Shown here piece by piece: positions 51,111 to 60,745 of a stretch of DNA of 64,000 bases. The stretch is from WTAW01 sp964406575 (GTDB lineage Bacteria > Acidobacteriota > Aminicenantia > Aminicenantales > Aminicenantaceae), in NCBI GenBank assembly GCA_964406575.1, contig CAYOSH010000012.1, forward strand, positions 1 to 64,000, given 5' to 3'. Each line of letters opens with the position of its first letter. The first letter of the stretch is position 1. Under the pieces are notes generated by a model. That model made no database searches, was not told the origin of the DNA, and saw only the letters and a list, made by a program, of their open reading frames with translations. The translations under genes and the position numbers were made by a program.

Positions 51111-52579
51111 TCATTCTCTCCTTTCTTGATGATATACTGAAAATCGCCGTTTGTATCATAGACTTCCAAATCGAAGCTCTCAAGAAAGGGGCTGAGTTTT
51201 TGGATATTCCCCACCAAAACCACAACAGGAGACCGAAGTGAAGACGTCCGGGCGATATCAAAGACATTTTCAGGACTGATGAGCATGACGCTTTTATAGT
51301 AGGAATTCCAGTGGGCTTCGTTGAGTCCGAAGGCCTGAATGGCAGCGATTCTTGAGGAGAAATATTCAGGGTCCTCGATCCGGAGGGGAAAGTTACCGAT
51401 CAAGTATGATTTGGCTTGTTCCAGCTCGTAATCCGGAACGATCTCGGATGAAATCCTATTTATTTCTTTAAGACTTTCTGCAATTGACTCGAAAATTGCG
51501 TCCGGTCTGACTTTCTCTTGTATGGTGAGGATGCCGCACGCTTTGAAAAACTCAACTGAACTGAATGCAAAGTATGCATAGCCTTTGGATTCTCTCAGAT
51601 TCATGAACAGACGGCTGTGTGGAGAACCGCCGAGGACTTGATTGAGAACTGTATAGGGAAAATAGTCATCATGATTCCTAAGAAGAAGCGTATTTCCGAT
51701 AGTGATCATTGCGTCTTCCTCTTCTGGGAGGTCAATGATACAGAACTTGAGGGAATCATTAGGTTGTACGGGATTGATGTTTTCGGTGTTTATACTTTTA
51801 TTTTCCCAAGTATTCAGATATCTGCTGACTTTCCTCACCGCGGTTCTGAGTGTGAGGTTCCCGATCAATATCAGTGTGGCGTTGTTCGGCCTGTAGTATT
51901 TTTCAAAGAAAGACAAAAGTTCGTCTCGATTTAAGTTTCTGGTGACGGTCTCGTTGAAGGTGATTTTCCTGTAAGGGTGTTGGTCAAAAAGTATCCGGAG
52001 AAGAGTCCTCCGTGCGACAAAAGCTGCAGAGGATTTTCTGCCTATGAGATCATAATGCATCGTCCTTATGACATTCCGTACTTCAACGCCTGGAAATGTG
52101 GGTTGAAGGATCATCTTCCCAAGTGTTTCTAACGCAGTGTCGAGATAATCTTCGAGAAAAGTGAAGGAGACGACAGAATAGTCAGGATGTGTATCTGAGG
52201 AGAATTTTCCACCGATAGTCTCGATCGTTTCTGTGATGCGTGATGATGAGAGCCCCATGGCTCCTTTATTCACCATATTTGCTGTGAGTGTGGCCAATCC
52301 AGGCAAAGCATCGGGTGAAAAGCTCTCTCCAGCATACACGATAAGATGCATGGATATCACGGGAAGGTTTTGTTTCCGGATCACGGAAACTTTAAGCCCA
52401 TTGGATAGAATCGCGGATTCTATCTCAGGTAAGGTCAACTCTGAGAGCGGATCCGGGTAGGGGGGATTTCTGCGGAATCTTTCTTGTGAAAAAAGAGAGG
52501 TGTTCAGAATACACAGCAAAATAAGCAAAAAACGCCGCGCAATTAGTGGACGACATCGCGCTCGTGACATGACAATCAT
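51107..52579 (-). CDS. Secreted M16-family protein, second of pair, no zinc motif
   Basis: A 490-residue protein with an N-terminal membrane/signal segment (RRFLLILLCILNTSLF). It is an M16 (insulinase/pitrilysin) homologue of the non-catalytic type: the region aligned with HxxEH reads PGLATLTANMVNKGA. The rest of the fold is recognisable: SHPDYSVVSFTFLEDYLDTALE, YRPNNATLILIGNLT, GSPHSRLFMNLRESKGYAYF with the conserved Arg and Tyr that contact substrate in paired enzymes. It starts at ATG 52579, overlapping the stop of its partner by four bases. In normal pairs the partner supplies the zinc; here it does not appear to. Confidence 0.87.
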   Translation of the reverse strand: MIVMSRARCRPLIARRFLLILLCILNTSLFSQERFRRNPPYPDPLSELTLPEIESAILSNGLKVSVIRKQNLPVISMHLIVYAGESFSPDALPGLATLTANMVNKGAMGLSSSRITETIETIGGKFSSDTHPDYSVVSFTFLEDYLDTALETLGKMILQPTFPGVEVRNVIRTMHYDLIGRKSSAAFVARRTLLRILFDQHPYRKITFNETVTRNLNRDELLSFFEKYYRPNNATLILIGNLTLRTAVRKVSRYLNTWENKSINTENINPVQPNDSLKFCIIDLPEEEDAMITIGNTLLLRNHDDYFPYTVLNQVLGGSPHSRLFMNLRESKGYAYFAFSSVEFFKACGILTIQEKVRPDAIFESIAESLKEINRISSEIVPDYELEQAKSYLIGNFPLRIEDPEYFSSRIAAIQAFGLNEAHWNSYYKSVMLISPENVFDIARTSSLRSPVVVLVGNIQKLSPFLESFDLEVYDTNGDFQYIIKKGENE

Positions 52580-53907
52580 TTTGTTTTGATGTTCAAGACA
52601 ACTCTTTCTTCAGTGAAATATCTGTTCATGATCCCAATGATATCCGAAGGGGAAACCGCCATATATTTGTCGAGTTCCTGGGCAAATCCATCGAGATTTT
52701 TTTGAGAAAGGTAAAATTCAGCCAAATAAACACCTCTATCAACCAAGGTGGACAACTTTTCCAAATAATTCATTTTAAATATATTCTTAGCTTTATTCAG
52801 CTCGTTATCTGAAATGAATCCTGACTTGAGGTCATCGATCTCGTTGAATATTTCTTTTTGACTTCGGTCCCTCAAAGTCTCGGTGGGATTTCTGACAAAA
52901 ACTTTAAACGCTGCAAGGTTTTTCCTCTGCTCAATACTTCCGCTCAGTTGGGAAGCCACACGCTCTTCTTGGACGACGCGTTTGTACAACCGGGAGCTCT
53001 TTCCTTGAAGCAAAATGGTCTCGATAATGGCAAGTGCATAAAAGTCGGGCGAACGAGATGAAGGGATTCTGTATCCGAGGTGATAACCAGGGGAGGGCGC
53101 CAGATAATTTTCCACATCCCGGACGATTCCATTCATTTTTAAATGCTCTGCTGAAGGAAATGGGGGAATTGGATTTCTGGGGCGGATTGTGGAAAAATAT
53201 TTTCTCACGAGCGCAATGGTTTTTCTTTTTTCAAAGTTTCCGGTGATGCAGAGGACAGCATTGTTCGGCACATAATACGTTGCATAAAAGTCCTGGACAT
53301 CTTCATCCGTGATCTCTCTCAGGTCAGATTCACTGCCGATAACTGGGTGACTGTATGTTTCGTTAGGATAAAGGAGTTGATCGAAAAGCAATGAACTCTC
53401 AAAATAAGGATCATCGATTTTTCTCTGCCTGATTTCTTCGATCAATGAGTCCCTGGTTCTTTTCACTTTTGAAGCATTGATATCCAGAGATATCATCCGG
53501 TCAGATTCAAGCCACAGAACAAGAGCGAGTTGGTTTGCAGGGACTGTCTGGTAAAAGATTGTTCTCTCTTCTGTGGTCACAGCATTGAGAACCCCGCCGA
53601 TTTTCGAAATAAAATGGATGTGCTGCATGGGGCCTATGTTTCTTGATCCCTGAAACATCAAATTTTCCAGCAAATAGGCCAGACCGGTTTTTTGTGGATG
53701 CTCATTGAGAGATCCAACGTTGTATCCCACAACAACGGAAACTAAAGGCAGGGAGTAGTCTTCAGCGAGTATGATTTGAAGATCATTGTCCAACCTGTAT
53801 GCTGTGATATCGAAGGGAAGGAGCTTGGTCTCTTGCGCCGAGAAAAGAGTCCCACAAAAAAGAAACAGAAGGCTCACGCAAAAAACATCTGTTATTCTTC
53901 GACTCAT
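52576..53907 (-). CDS. Secreted M16-family protein, first of pair, zinc motif degenerate
   Basis: From ATG 53907 the protein is 443 residues with a signal peptide (ITDVFCVSLLFLFCGTLFSA). The inverted zinc motif His-x-x-Glu-His, at KTGLAYLLENLMFQGS, has both histidines replaced: Y78 and N82, with E81 kept. Codons TAT and AAT are each one base from His codons CAT (or CAC for the first). The distal acidic segment LIEEIRQRK is present. Two M16 domains (about 30-235 and 240-440) are complete. It is probably catalytically inactive, or binds metal differently, and may act as a substrate-binding chaperone with the next gene. ORF start at 54012 is possible but has no signal-like start. Confidence 0.85.
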   Translation of the reverse strand: MSRRITDVFCVSLLFLFCGTLFSAQETKLLPFDITAYRLDNDLQIILAEDYSLPLVSVVVGYNVGSLNEHPQKTGLAYLLENLMFQGSRNIGPMQHIHFISKIGGVLNAVTTEERTIFYQTVPANQLALVLWLESDRMISLDINASKVKRTRDSLIEEIRQRKIDDPYFESSLLFDQLLYPNETYSHPVIGSESDLREITDEDVQDFYATYYVPNNAVLCITGNFEKRKTIALVRKYFSTIRPRNPIPPFPSAEHLKMNGIVRDVENYLAPSPGYHLGYRIPSSRSPDFYALAIIETILLQGKSSRLYKRVVQEERVASQLSGSIEQRKNLAAFKVFVRNPTETLRDRSQKEIFNEIDDLKSGFISDNELNKAKNIFKMNYLEKLSTLVDRGVYLAEFYLSQKNLDGFAQELDKYMAVSPSDIIGIMNRYFTEERVVLNIKTK

Positions 53908-53986
53908 ATTCTTCTTTGATCGCCACTGGATAAGACATATCCAGAGGATATTATCATAAAATAGAACAGGAAAAACTGCAAACGTA

Positions 53987-55663
53987 CTAGGCAATACGTT
54001 TGATAATGACAAGTGTCATGTCATCCATCTGCTCCGTCTCTGATGTATAAGCATTGACTTCGTCGAATATTTTATCCAGCATATTTTCGGTGTGGAGCTT
54101 ATGATGTTTTTTCAAAAGTTTTGTGAGTCTTTCTTCGGTATAGTCTTCGTTGTTTTTGTTCCTGCATTCTGTGAATCCATCGGTGAAAAATAGAGCTGTA
54201 TCTCCCTTCTCAAGACTCAGTGTCTTTACTTCATAGTCCACAGTGGGAAACATTCCTAAACAGAATCCACACGTGTCAAGGCGCATGATAAGGCCCTTTT
54301 TATTCAGCAGAATGGGTGGGATGTGGCCCGCATTGATATAGGATAATTCGCCGGTTTTTTTATTGAGCTCACCGAAGAAAAACGTGATATACGTGTTGGA
54401 TGCTGTACTCCCATGCACGAGAGCATTCAGTTTATCTGCCATTTCAATCATATTGTATGATGGGCTAACTTGGGTGTGAAGAGAAGCTCTGAGCTGAGCC
54501 ATGAGAAGTGCCGCAGAAACACCTTTTCCAGATACATCAGCGATCGTGACTCCAATCCTATCCTTGTCTATATCGATGAAGTCGAAATAATCACCTCCGA
54601 CTTGATAGCATGGAATGTTTACGCCAGCTATTTCAAACTGTTTACATTCAGGATTCTTTTTGGGTAGAAAATCACGCTGCACTTGAGCAGCCAGCTCAAG
54701 CTGCTTCTCCATCTGTTCTTTTTCCTTTTCCCTCTCGATGTGTCTGGAGTTTTCGATCTTCACAGCTGCTAAATTCGACAAGAGAGTGAGCAGCTCCAGA
54801 TCATCGTCCGCAAACTGCTTCATGAGGGAGATCCTGTCTGTATAGAGGAGACCAATGATCTCTCTATTGTCATAAAGCGGCACACACATAGCAGATTTGA
54901 TGTTCATTTTAAGGATGCTGTCTTGGGCTTTGAAGCGCGAATCCTCCTGCACGTCCGAAATCAAGAGAGAGGAATGTTTATTTATTGCCATGTTGATTAT
55001 GCTTTGGCTCACTTGGATTTTCTGATTCTTAAGACGTTCGTTGTTGATCCGAATCACTTTGGGGATAAGCTGTGAAGGATTACCTTCCTTAAGCATCAGG
55101 ATCCCTCTATCCATCGGGAGATTCTCCGATATGAGATCCATGATGTGTTCAAGGAGTTCGCCTAAGGGTTTATGGAGAAGGAGAGCTTTGTTGACTTCAT
55201 TGATCACTGCAAGAGAACGATGTTCGAGTTTGATCTGTTCGACATCGATAGATCTCGCTGATGCGCGGATGGTCGTGCTGATGTCATGTTTTTTCAGGAC
55301 ATCATCAAGATTCATGATAGTGTTGACATTAGCCGAAGGCGACGGGGCATCCGTGACTTCAACGTTTGAGGATATTTCCTTGTCATAGATGATACGTGTC
55401 GTTCCCACAAGAATCTCATCGCCCTTTTTAAGCTCGACTTCAGCCAGGATCCGCTTCCCATTCACAAAGGTCCCATTTTTGCTGTTATTGTTGCGTATCA
55501 CATAGCCTTGATCAACAGGGTAGAAGTAGGCGTGATGGCCTGAACAGAATGGATCTGGGAGAGGGATGTCGTTTTCAGACGATCTCCCGATAGAGATTTT
55601 CTCTTCGGTCAGTGGAAACTGGAAATCATCTCCCTCTTTTGGATAGACGTATAACTTTGGCAT
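53987..55663 (-). CDS. FHA-GAF-PP2C (SpoIIE-type) phosphatase
   Basis: About 558 residues. Residues 1-100 are an FHA domain (ISIGRSSENDIPLPDPFCSGHHA; NNNSKNGTFVNGKRI), which binds phosphothreonine. Residues about 160-310 are a GAF domain. A helical linker (EKEQMEKQLELAAQVQRDFLPK) leads to a SpoIIE/RsbU-type PP2C domain: GGDYFDF, IADVSGKGVSAALLMA, and the final DDMTLVIIKRI metal-binding aspartates. Such enzymes dephosphorylate STAS-domain anti-anti-sigma factors. The STAS gene lies upstream at 60746. I start at ATG 55663. A good promoter lies 20 bases upstream, so it can be expressed apart from the genes above. Confidence 0.88.
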   Translation of the reverse strand: MPKLYVYPKEGDDFQFPLTEEKISIGRSSENDIPLPDPFCSGHHAYFYPVDQGYVIRNNNSKNGTFVNGKRILAEVELKKGDEILVGTTRIIYDKEISSNVEVTDAPSPSANVNTIMNLDDVLKKHDISTTIRASARSIDVEQIKLEHRSLAVINEVNKALLLHKPLGELLEHIMDLISENLPMDRGILMLKEGNPSQLIPKVIRINNERLKNQKIQVSQSIINMAINKHSSLLISDVQEDSRFKAQDSILKMNIKSAMCVPLYDNREIIGLLYTDRISLMKQFADDDLELLTLLSNLAAVKIENSRHIEREKEKEQMEKQLELAAQVQRDFLPKKNPECKQFEIAGVNIPCYQVGGDYFDFIDIDKDRIGVTIADVSGKGVSAALLMAQLRASLHTQVSPSYNMIEMADKLNALVHGSTASNTYITFFFGELNKKTGELSYINAGHIPPILLNKKGLIMRLDTCGFCLGMFPTVDYEVKTLSLEKGDTALFFTDGFTECRNKNNEDYTEERLTKLLKKHHKLHTENMLDKIFDEVNAYTSETEQMDDMTLVIIKRIA

Positions 55664-55680
55664 TGAGCTCAATCGCTCAA

Positions 55681-55710
55681 ATTATACCTCTCGGGGAGGG
55701 CAGATTTCAA
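55681..55710 (-). promoter_or_regulatory. Promoter of the FHA-GAF-PP2C gene
   Basis: On the minus strand: TTGAAA (55710-55705), 18-base spacer, TATAAT (55686-55681). It lies at the end of the preceding gene, so the phosphatase has a transcript of its own in addition to read-through. Confidence 0.65.
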
Positions 55711-58199
55711 GAGAATTTAACTTTTTCCAGAGGTTTAAGCATTCTTTTACACTTTCTCACCCGATCCTCGAAGGAAATGTCATCGATCAGGGGAAGAAGA
55801 ACCTCTTTGACATCCTTTTGCAAGATGTTATCCAGTAGCTCTACGGAATAATCGATCGATTTTTTTGTGCCCGAGCATATATTCTGGTAAGTCTTGATGA
55901 TATCGTCAGGAGAATAGACTAAGCTGAGAAGTTCAAAAATTTGCTTCAATGACCGTGCGAGGCTTTTCTCCAGGTCGCCTATGAGATTTTCTTTTCTCTG
56001 GTCCGTCATCAGGTCGTGCATTTCCAAAAGTATGAGGTAACATTTCCTGATGATTCCGATCGTTTTTTCCATGATAGTTTTTTGATTAAAATGAATTTCA
56101 GGATGTTTTGTCCGAATTTTGTAGAGGGCTTCAATGATCTCTGTCTCGACTTCATTGTCTTTCTGTTTAAGCTCGGCCGATAACACATTTGCAGCTCTCT
56201 GTGTTCCCACTTGCATCAAAATATCAGGGATAGCTTTCCTTGTGCGCAGATTAACATCCGTATCCGCGAGATAATCTTTAAGGATCCCCGTGATCCTGTT
56301 CCCGTAACCGATCAAAGCTTTGCTGGCAATGGCATTGGTTGTGTGCGTAGGTAGGTGACTGATAAGATAGGGAACAAAATCTCTCTTTTGAAGCCTTCCT
56401 GCACTTTCGATCGCATAACGCAAAACATCGGGCGATTTGTCTCTGAGCAGCTTGTTGAGTTCACCGACCAAGGGTGACGTCGGCGCCATCATACCCAGGA
56501 CTTTAGCAGCCTCCATCCTAGAAACTTCTCCCTTTTCTCCCGATTCAACAACAATTTTGTCCAGCTGTTCTTTCAAGACTTGTTGATACACATCTTGCTC
56601 CATGATCTCTTGAACCTGAGTGGTGAGGTCTTCCTGGTCTAAGGCGTCATCCTCCTTTGGGAGGAGCAATTCTCCGTCTAATTCTAAGAGGGAATCCATG
56701 GAACATGCTTGAATTTGGTCAGACTTGTGTGTGATGATGCTGCGCAATTCTGGACTCATTTTATCTTTTTTGATCAGATCAAAAAGGTTCATGGCATACA
56801 AAACCGAGCTCCGATCTTTACTCTGGAGAGTATCGAAAACAAGCTTTGTCAGGTCGATGTCTACAGTCTCAGAGATAAATTTATCCGCATCTTGCCATTT
56901 GATCTTCAGGTTTCTTTTTACGTTGCTAACGTATTCTCGAGCGATCCAGCGGTTGAGAAAGATCCAGAGGAAAACAAAGACGATAACGACAATACTGATG
57001 TGGATGACTGAAAAATGGAATATGAAGAGACAGATGAGAAGGATGAAGGCCGCAATGCCTTTAGCAAATTTGTTTAAAAACATGTCGATAAACACTTTGG
57101 CTTTGTATTTGATCTCGGGAGAGATCGGGATGTAGAGCAATTCCCGAACGGACTGATTGAGGGAATGGGCTAGACTTTTGTCTCCCCCTTTGATGGTGAT
57201 GGCCCAATAGAGAAGGAGTGCGGCAGGAAAAAAGAATATCGCGATGGAGAGTGCCAGGAGGAACAATGGCGCGGTCAACAGGGCTGTACGCATCCCAAAA
57301 TTTTTCAGGATGCGGTTTGTGAGAGAGATATGAATGAGGTAAGAAAAGACAAGAAGCCCGGTGAAAAATGTCCCCAGGAAGGCAGTTCTTGCATCTTGAT
57401 CCGCTATGGATTTCTCTATGACTGAATTGAACTGAAAATCCACCATTGTTGTGACGATGATGCCTGTCATCATGATCGCGCTCAATATCTGAAGATAACG
57501 GCTTTTTTTTATGATTCGGAAGCTTTCGAGGTACCCTGTCTTGGACTTTTCTTTCGGCATCCCTTTTTTATTTTCATCATCTGCAGGCCTCTGGGTGTAC
57601 CGATGAAGGAGAGATACAATAAGAATGCAAGGGACTAACAAAATGGAGCAAATCAACAGCAAATTCGTGGTCCCTAAGAACTGAGCGAGGAATCGGGCGA
57701 TGAGTGATCCAGCGATTCCCCCTAAAAGTCCTCCACTCACCAGAAATCCAACCAGTCTCTTTGCCTGACGGGGAAGATAAGTGTCATTGACCAAGATCCA
57801 GAATTGGGTCACTGTCGTTATCGTAAAAATGTCACACCATACCCAGTAGAATATGGAAGTCCATCTCCAATTCCGCTGGAAGACAAACCAGAATAAAATG
57901 AGACATAAAATAAAGAATATAAGACTCGAGGAAATATACACATTCCTCTTCATTGAGTAGAGCAACTTGGTGTTGAGCGAGACCACAAAACCGATGAGCA
58001 CAGCCGTTGCGAGGTAAGCAAAAGGAAGACGGTCGGAACTCAGCCACTCTAAAAAATTTGAGATTTTAACAGGCTTAAGGATGTATGCAGAACATGTGAT
58101 CAAGAAAAAGTAGAAAAACATGAGGGTGGCAGAGGTTCCCTCGCCAGGCCTTATTTCAACAGCTCGGGACATCATTTTAGGGAATCTATTCTTGGTCAT
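55707..58199 (-). CDS. Nucleotide-translocase-like membrane protein with HEAT-type tail (copy 2)
   Basis: An 830-residue protein. Residues 1-about 440 have about twelve membrane helices and resemble ATP/ADP translocase (TLC/NTT) and related MFS folds: LMFFYFFLITCSAYILKPVKIS, WILVNDTYLPRQAKRLVGFLVSGG, and NQSVRELLYIPISPEIKYKAKVFIDMF. Residues about 460-830 are soluble and helical with HEAT-type repeats (DKIVVESGEKGEVSRMEAAKVLGMM; LRYAIESAGRLQKRDFVPYLI). It is a close paralogue of the next upstream gene. NTTs of parasites exchange ATP for ADP, but free-living bacteria have relatives of unknown role, so transport of nucleotides is not established. It follows the paralogue by nine bases. Confidence 0.78.
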   Translation of the reverse strand: MTKNRFPKMMSRAVEIRPGEGTSATLMFFYFFLITCSAYILKPVKISNFLEWLSSDRLPFAYLATAVLIGFVVSLNTKLLYSMKRNVYISSSLIFFILCLILFWFVFQRNWRWTSIFYWVWCDIFTITTVTQFWILVNDTYLPRQAKRLVGFLVSGGLLGGIAGSLIARFLAQFLGTTNLLLICSILLVPCILIVSLLHRYTQRPADDENKKGMPKEKSKTGYLESFRIIKKSRYLQILSAIMMTGIIVTTMVDFQFNSVIEKSIADQDARTAFLGTFFTGLLVFSYLIHISLTNRILKNFGMRTALLTAPLFLLALSIAIFFFPAALLLYWAITIKGGDKSLAHSLNQSVRELLYIPISPEIKYKAKVFIDMFLNKFAKGIAAFILLICLFIFHFSVIHISIVVIVFVFLWIFLNRWIAREYVSNVKRNLKIKWQDADKFISETVDIDLTKLVFDTLQSKDRSSVLYAMNLFDLIKKDKMSPELRSIITHKSDQIQACSMDSLLELDGELLLPKEDDALDQEDLTTQVQEIMEQDVYQQVLKEQLDKIVVESGEKGEVSRMEAAKVLGMMAPTSPLVGELNKLLRDKSPDVLRYAIESAGRLQKRDFVPYLISHLPTHTTNAIASKALIGYGNRITGILKDYLADTDVNLRTRKAIPDILMQVGTQRAANVLSAELKQKDNEVETEIIEALYKIRTKHPEIHFNQKTIMEKTIGIIRKCYLILLEMHDLMTDQRKENLIGDLEKSLARSLKQIFELLSLVYSPDDIIKTYQNICSGTKKSIDYSVELLDNILQKDVKEVLLPLIDDISFEDRVRKCKRMLKPLEKVKFS

Positions 58200-58208
58200 T
58201 TGTTCCTT

Positions 58209-60710
58209 TTAGAAAAAAGGAAAATTCTGCAAAAGGATCCGGCATCTCTCTACCCTTTCAAAAATTGACAGATCTTCGATGATGGGGAAGAGAATGTCTT
58301 TGATCTCCTTCTGTAATCTGTTGTCGAGCAGTTCCACGGCATAGGCTACGGAATCTTTTGTACCGATACGAATGTTTTTGTAGGATCTCATGATCTCCTC
58401 ATGAGGGTAAATCAGCCCCAGCAGCTTGAAGATGTCCATAAGCAACAGGGACATGTTGTCGGGCTTATCTTGATGCTTCCTCCGTTCGATTGAGTCCTTG
58501 GATAGCTGGTCGTTATAGGCAATAAGATCCTCACAATATTTTTTCACTTTAAGTGAGATCATTTTTTTCACGACATTATTCTCGAAATTAATGTCACTTC
58601 TCTCTGTTCGGATACGGTTTAAAGCCTCGATGAGTTCCGAACCTATATCCCCTCGGTTTTCTGCCAGTTCCCATATCAGGAAGTCTGCAGCCTCTTGGTT
58701 GCAAATGCGGGCGAGTACGGCGGCCACTTCTTTGCGCAATTCGAGGCTTTCCTCCAAATCTCCCAAATAATCTGCGAGTGTCCCCACGATTTTTGGACCG
58801 TATGTTTCGAGTGCGATTCTGGCGTCGACTCTCGTTAAGGCGGAGCCTAATTTTTCAATCAAGGCAGGAATGTATTCTCTTTTCTTCAGTTTTGCAGCAC
58901 TTTCGAGAGCATATCTGCTCACTTCTAACGATTCGTCCCGAATGAGTTCTCCAAGTTTATCTGCAACAGGGGATTCAAGGCTCAAAAAACCCATGGCCTT
59001 TGCCACTTCCATCCTTCCGATCTCTGATTCTTCACCCTTCCCATCCAGGACCTTTTCGATATAATCCTTAATGACTTCTTGATAGACATCGAGAGTCATC
59101 ACCTCTTTGATTTCTTTAACTAAAACATCCTGGCCGAGTTCTTCGGATATCTCAGGCACAATACCTGTCTCTGATCCTTCGAAAAGCATTCCCATAGAGG
59201 CCACTCGCACTTCGTCCTGTTTATACCCGATCAGTTTTTTCACTTCAGGAGTGAGCTTGTTCTGTTTAATCAAATCAAAAACATCCATGGCGTAAAGGAC
59301 GGAGCTTCTTTCCTTATCTTCCAGAGTGTCGACCAGCTGTTTCATGAAGCCCACATCCAATTTGGAATCGATGATCTTATCTGCGCTTTCCCACTGGTCC
59401 GGCATTTTCTGCTTAACGATGTTTGTGTATTCTTTGCTCAGCCTCACGTTGATAACAATCCAGGCCAGGATGAATCCAGCAGATATCGCACTCACGATCG
59501 TTATCTTGTTTGAAAGGAGGACTGTCTTTGGCAGGAAAATGAAAACCATAAGAATCAAAGCACCGATACCCTTGGCAAACCGATTCACGAACATATCGAT
59601 GAAAATTTTCGCTTTGTATTTGATGTCGGAAGAAATGGGAATATAAAGAAGTTCGCGCACAGATTGATTGAGAGAAAAAGACAGGCTCTTATCGCTACCC
59701 TTTATCGCGAATGCAAGACCAAGAACGGGAAAGAAAGAAAGACCTAAAGTACAGAGGAATAAGACCAAGGGATAGACATTGAGGCTCGAGCGGATTCCAA
59801 AGCGTTTGATAAAATTACTCGTCATCAATAATTGAACGAAAAAAGGAATGACGAGTATCGCAGCATTGAAATAACCAAAATAGGAGATATAATCCGTTTG
59901 TTTAACGCTGCTTGCAAAAATATTCTTAAACTGCCAGTCCACAAACGTAGACACCACAAGAGTTATCGCCACAGCAGCAGCGAGTAGGAGCAAAAAACGA
60001 CTTCTCTGGACAGCTTGAAAACAATCCCTGAATCCCACCTTCCCAGATGTAGCAATGGGTTTCTGGGTGATAGTTCGGGGATTTCCGCTGTCCTGCGTCT
60101 CCCTTTTTTGTAGGATGAAAATGAAATTCACAACAAAAATATTCAGAATGAGCATGCCACAGGCGCAAAAAAGGAGGTAATCGGGAATTTTTCTACCTAA
60201 ATAACCGGTGAGCAAGCCCCCCACAATGCCTCCCAATATTCCGCCACTTCCAAAAAAACCGATGAGCCTTTTGGCCTCCCTCGGATTGAAGATATCGTTC
60301 ACCAGAATCCAGAATTGAGTGTTGAGCACCATGATAAACATGGTGGCCCATACCCAGAAAACGATCGGCATCCATGTGTTTCGTTTGAAGAACATAAATC
60401 CAGAGAGGACACAGGTGGACATAAAAAAGATCAAGCTCATGATGATCAAGAGACTTCGAGGGAGTTTGGATTGCAATTTTGAATGGAGCGCAACCACAAC
60501 TCCCATTAACAAAGCTGTTGCCAGGTAGGCAAAGGGAAGCTCTAAGGCGCTTAAGTCCAGTAGATACCTTGTGTCCCTGACAGATTTGATGATGGTGAAT
60601 GGGGCAGTGATCAAGAAGAAATAAAAAAACAGCAAGAGCGAGATGATCTCTTCACCTCGCTTGATCTCTACAACCCGGGATAGAAGCCTAAACAAGCGAT
60701 TTTTCGTCAT
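58209..60710 (-). CDS. Nucleotide-translocase-like membrane protein with HEAT-type tail (copy 1)
   Basis: An 833-residue paralogue of the 830-residue protein downstream, similar along its whole length: LFFYFFLITAPFTIIKSVRDTRY, WILVNDIFNPREAKRLIGFFGSGG, NQSVRELLYIPISSDIKYKAKIFIDMFVNRF. About twelve membrane helices occupy residues 20-430; the soluble tail (about 460-833) carries HEAT-type repeats (DGKGEESEIGRMEVAKAMGFLS; VSRYALESAAKLKKREYIPALIEKL). Both tails end with a similar block (SIDYSVELLDNILQK / VAYAVELLDNRLQK). This fusion, doubled and next to STAS and PP2C genes, suggests a signalling or envelope-associated role more than simple import. It follows the STAS gene by 35 bases. Confidence 0.78.
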   Translation of the reverse strand: MTKNRLFRLLSRVVEIKRGEEIISLLLFFYFFLITAPFTIIKSVRDTRYLLDLSALELPFAYLATALLMGVVVALHSKLQSKLPRSLLIIMSLIFFMSTCVLSGFMFFKRNTWMPIVFWVWATMFIMVLNTQFWILVNDIFNPREAKRLIGFFGSGGILGGIVGGLLTGYLGRKIPDYLLFCACGMLILNIFVVNFIFILQKRETQDSGNPRTITQKPIATSGKVGFRDCFQAVQRSRFLLLLAAAVAITLVVSTFVDWQFKNIFASSVKQTDYISYFGYFNAAILVIPFFVQLLMTSNFIKRFGIRSSLNVYPLVLFLCTLGLSFFPVLGLAFAIKGSDKSLSFSLNQSVRELLYIPISSDIKYKAKIFIDMFVNRFAKGIGALILMVFIFLPKTVLLSNKITIVSAISAGFILAWIVINVRLSKEYTNIVKQKMPDQWESADKIIDSKLDVGFMKQLVDTLEDKERSSVLYAMDVFDLIKQNKLTPEVKKLIGYKQDEVRVASMGMLFEGSETGIVPEISEELGQDVLVKEIKEVMTLDVYQEVIKDYIEKVLDGKGEESEIGRMEVAKAMGFLSLESPVADKLGELIRDESLEVSRYALESAAKLKKREYIPALIEKLGSALTRVDARIALETYGPKIVGTLADYLGDLEESLELRKEVAAVLARICNQEAADFLIWELAENRGDIGSELIEALNRIRTERSDINFENNVVKKMISLKVKKYCEDLIAYNDQLSKDSIERRKHQDKPDNMSLLLMDIFKLLGLIYPHEEIMRSYKNIRIGTKDSVAYAVELLDNRLQKEIKDILFPIIEDLSIFERVERCRILLQNFPFF

Positions 60711-60745
60711 TCATTGACTCAGTTTTCGCTCAAACGTACTGAGGA

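Noticed and set aside
50322..51140. Plus-strand frame of 272 codons inside ftcD
   Set aside because: The minus strand encodes intact FtcD with catalytic motifs; this frame is a shadow.
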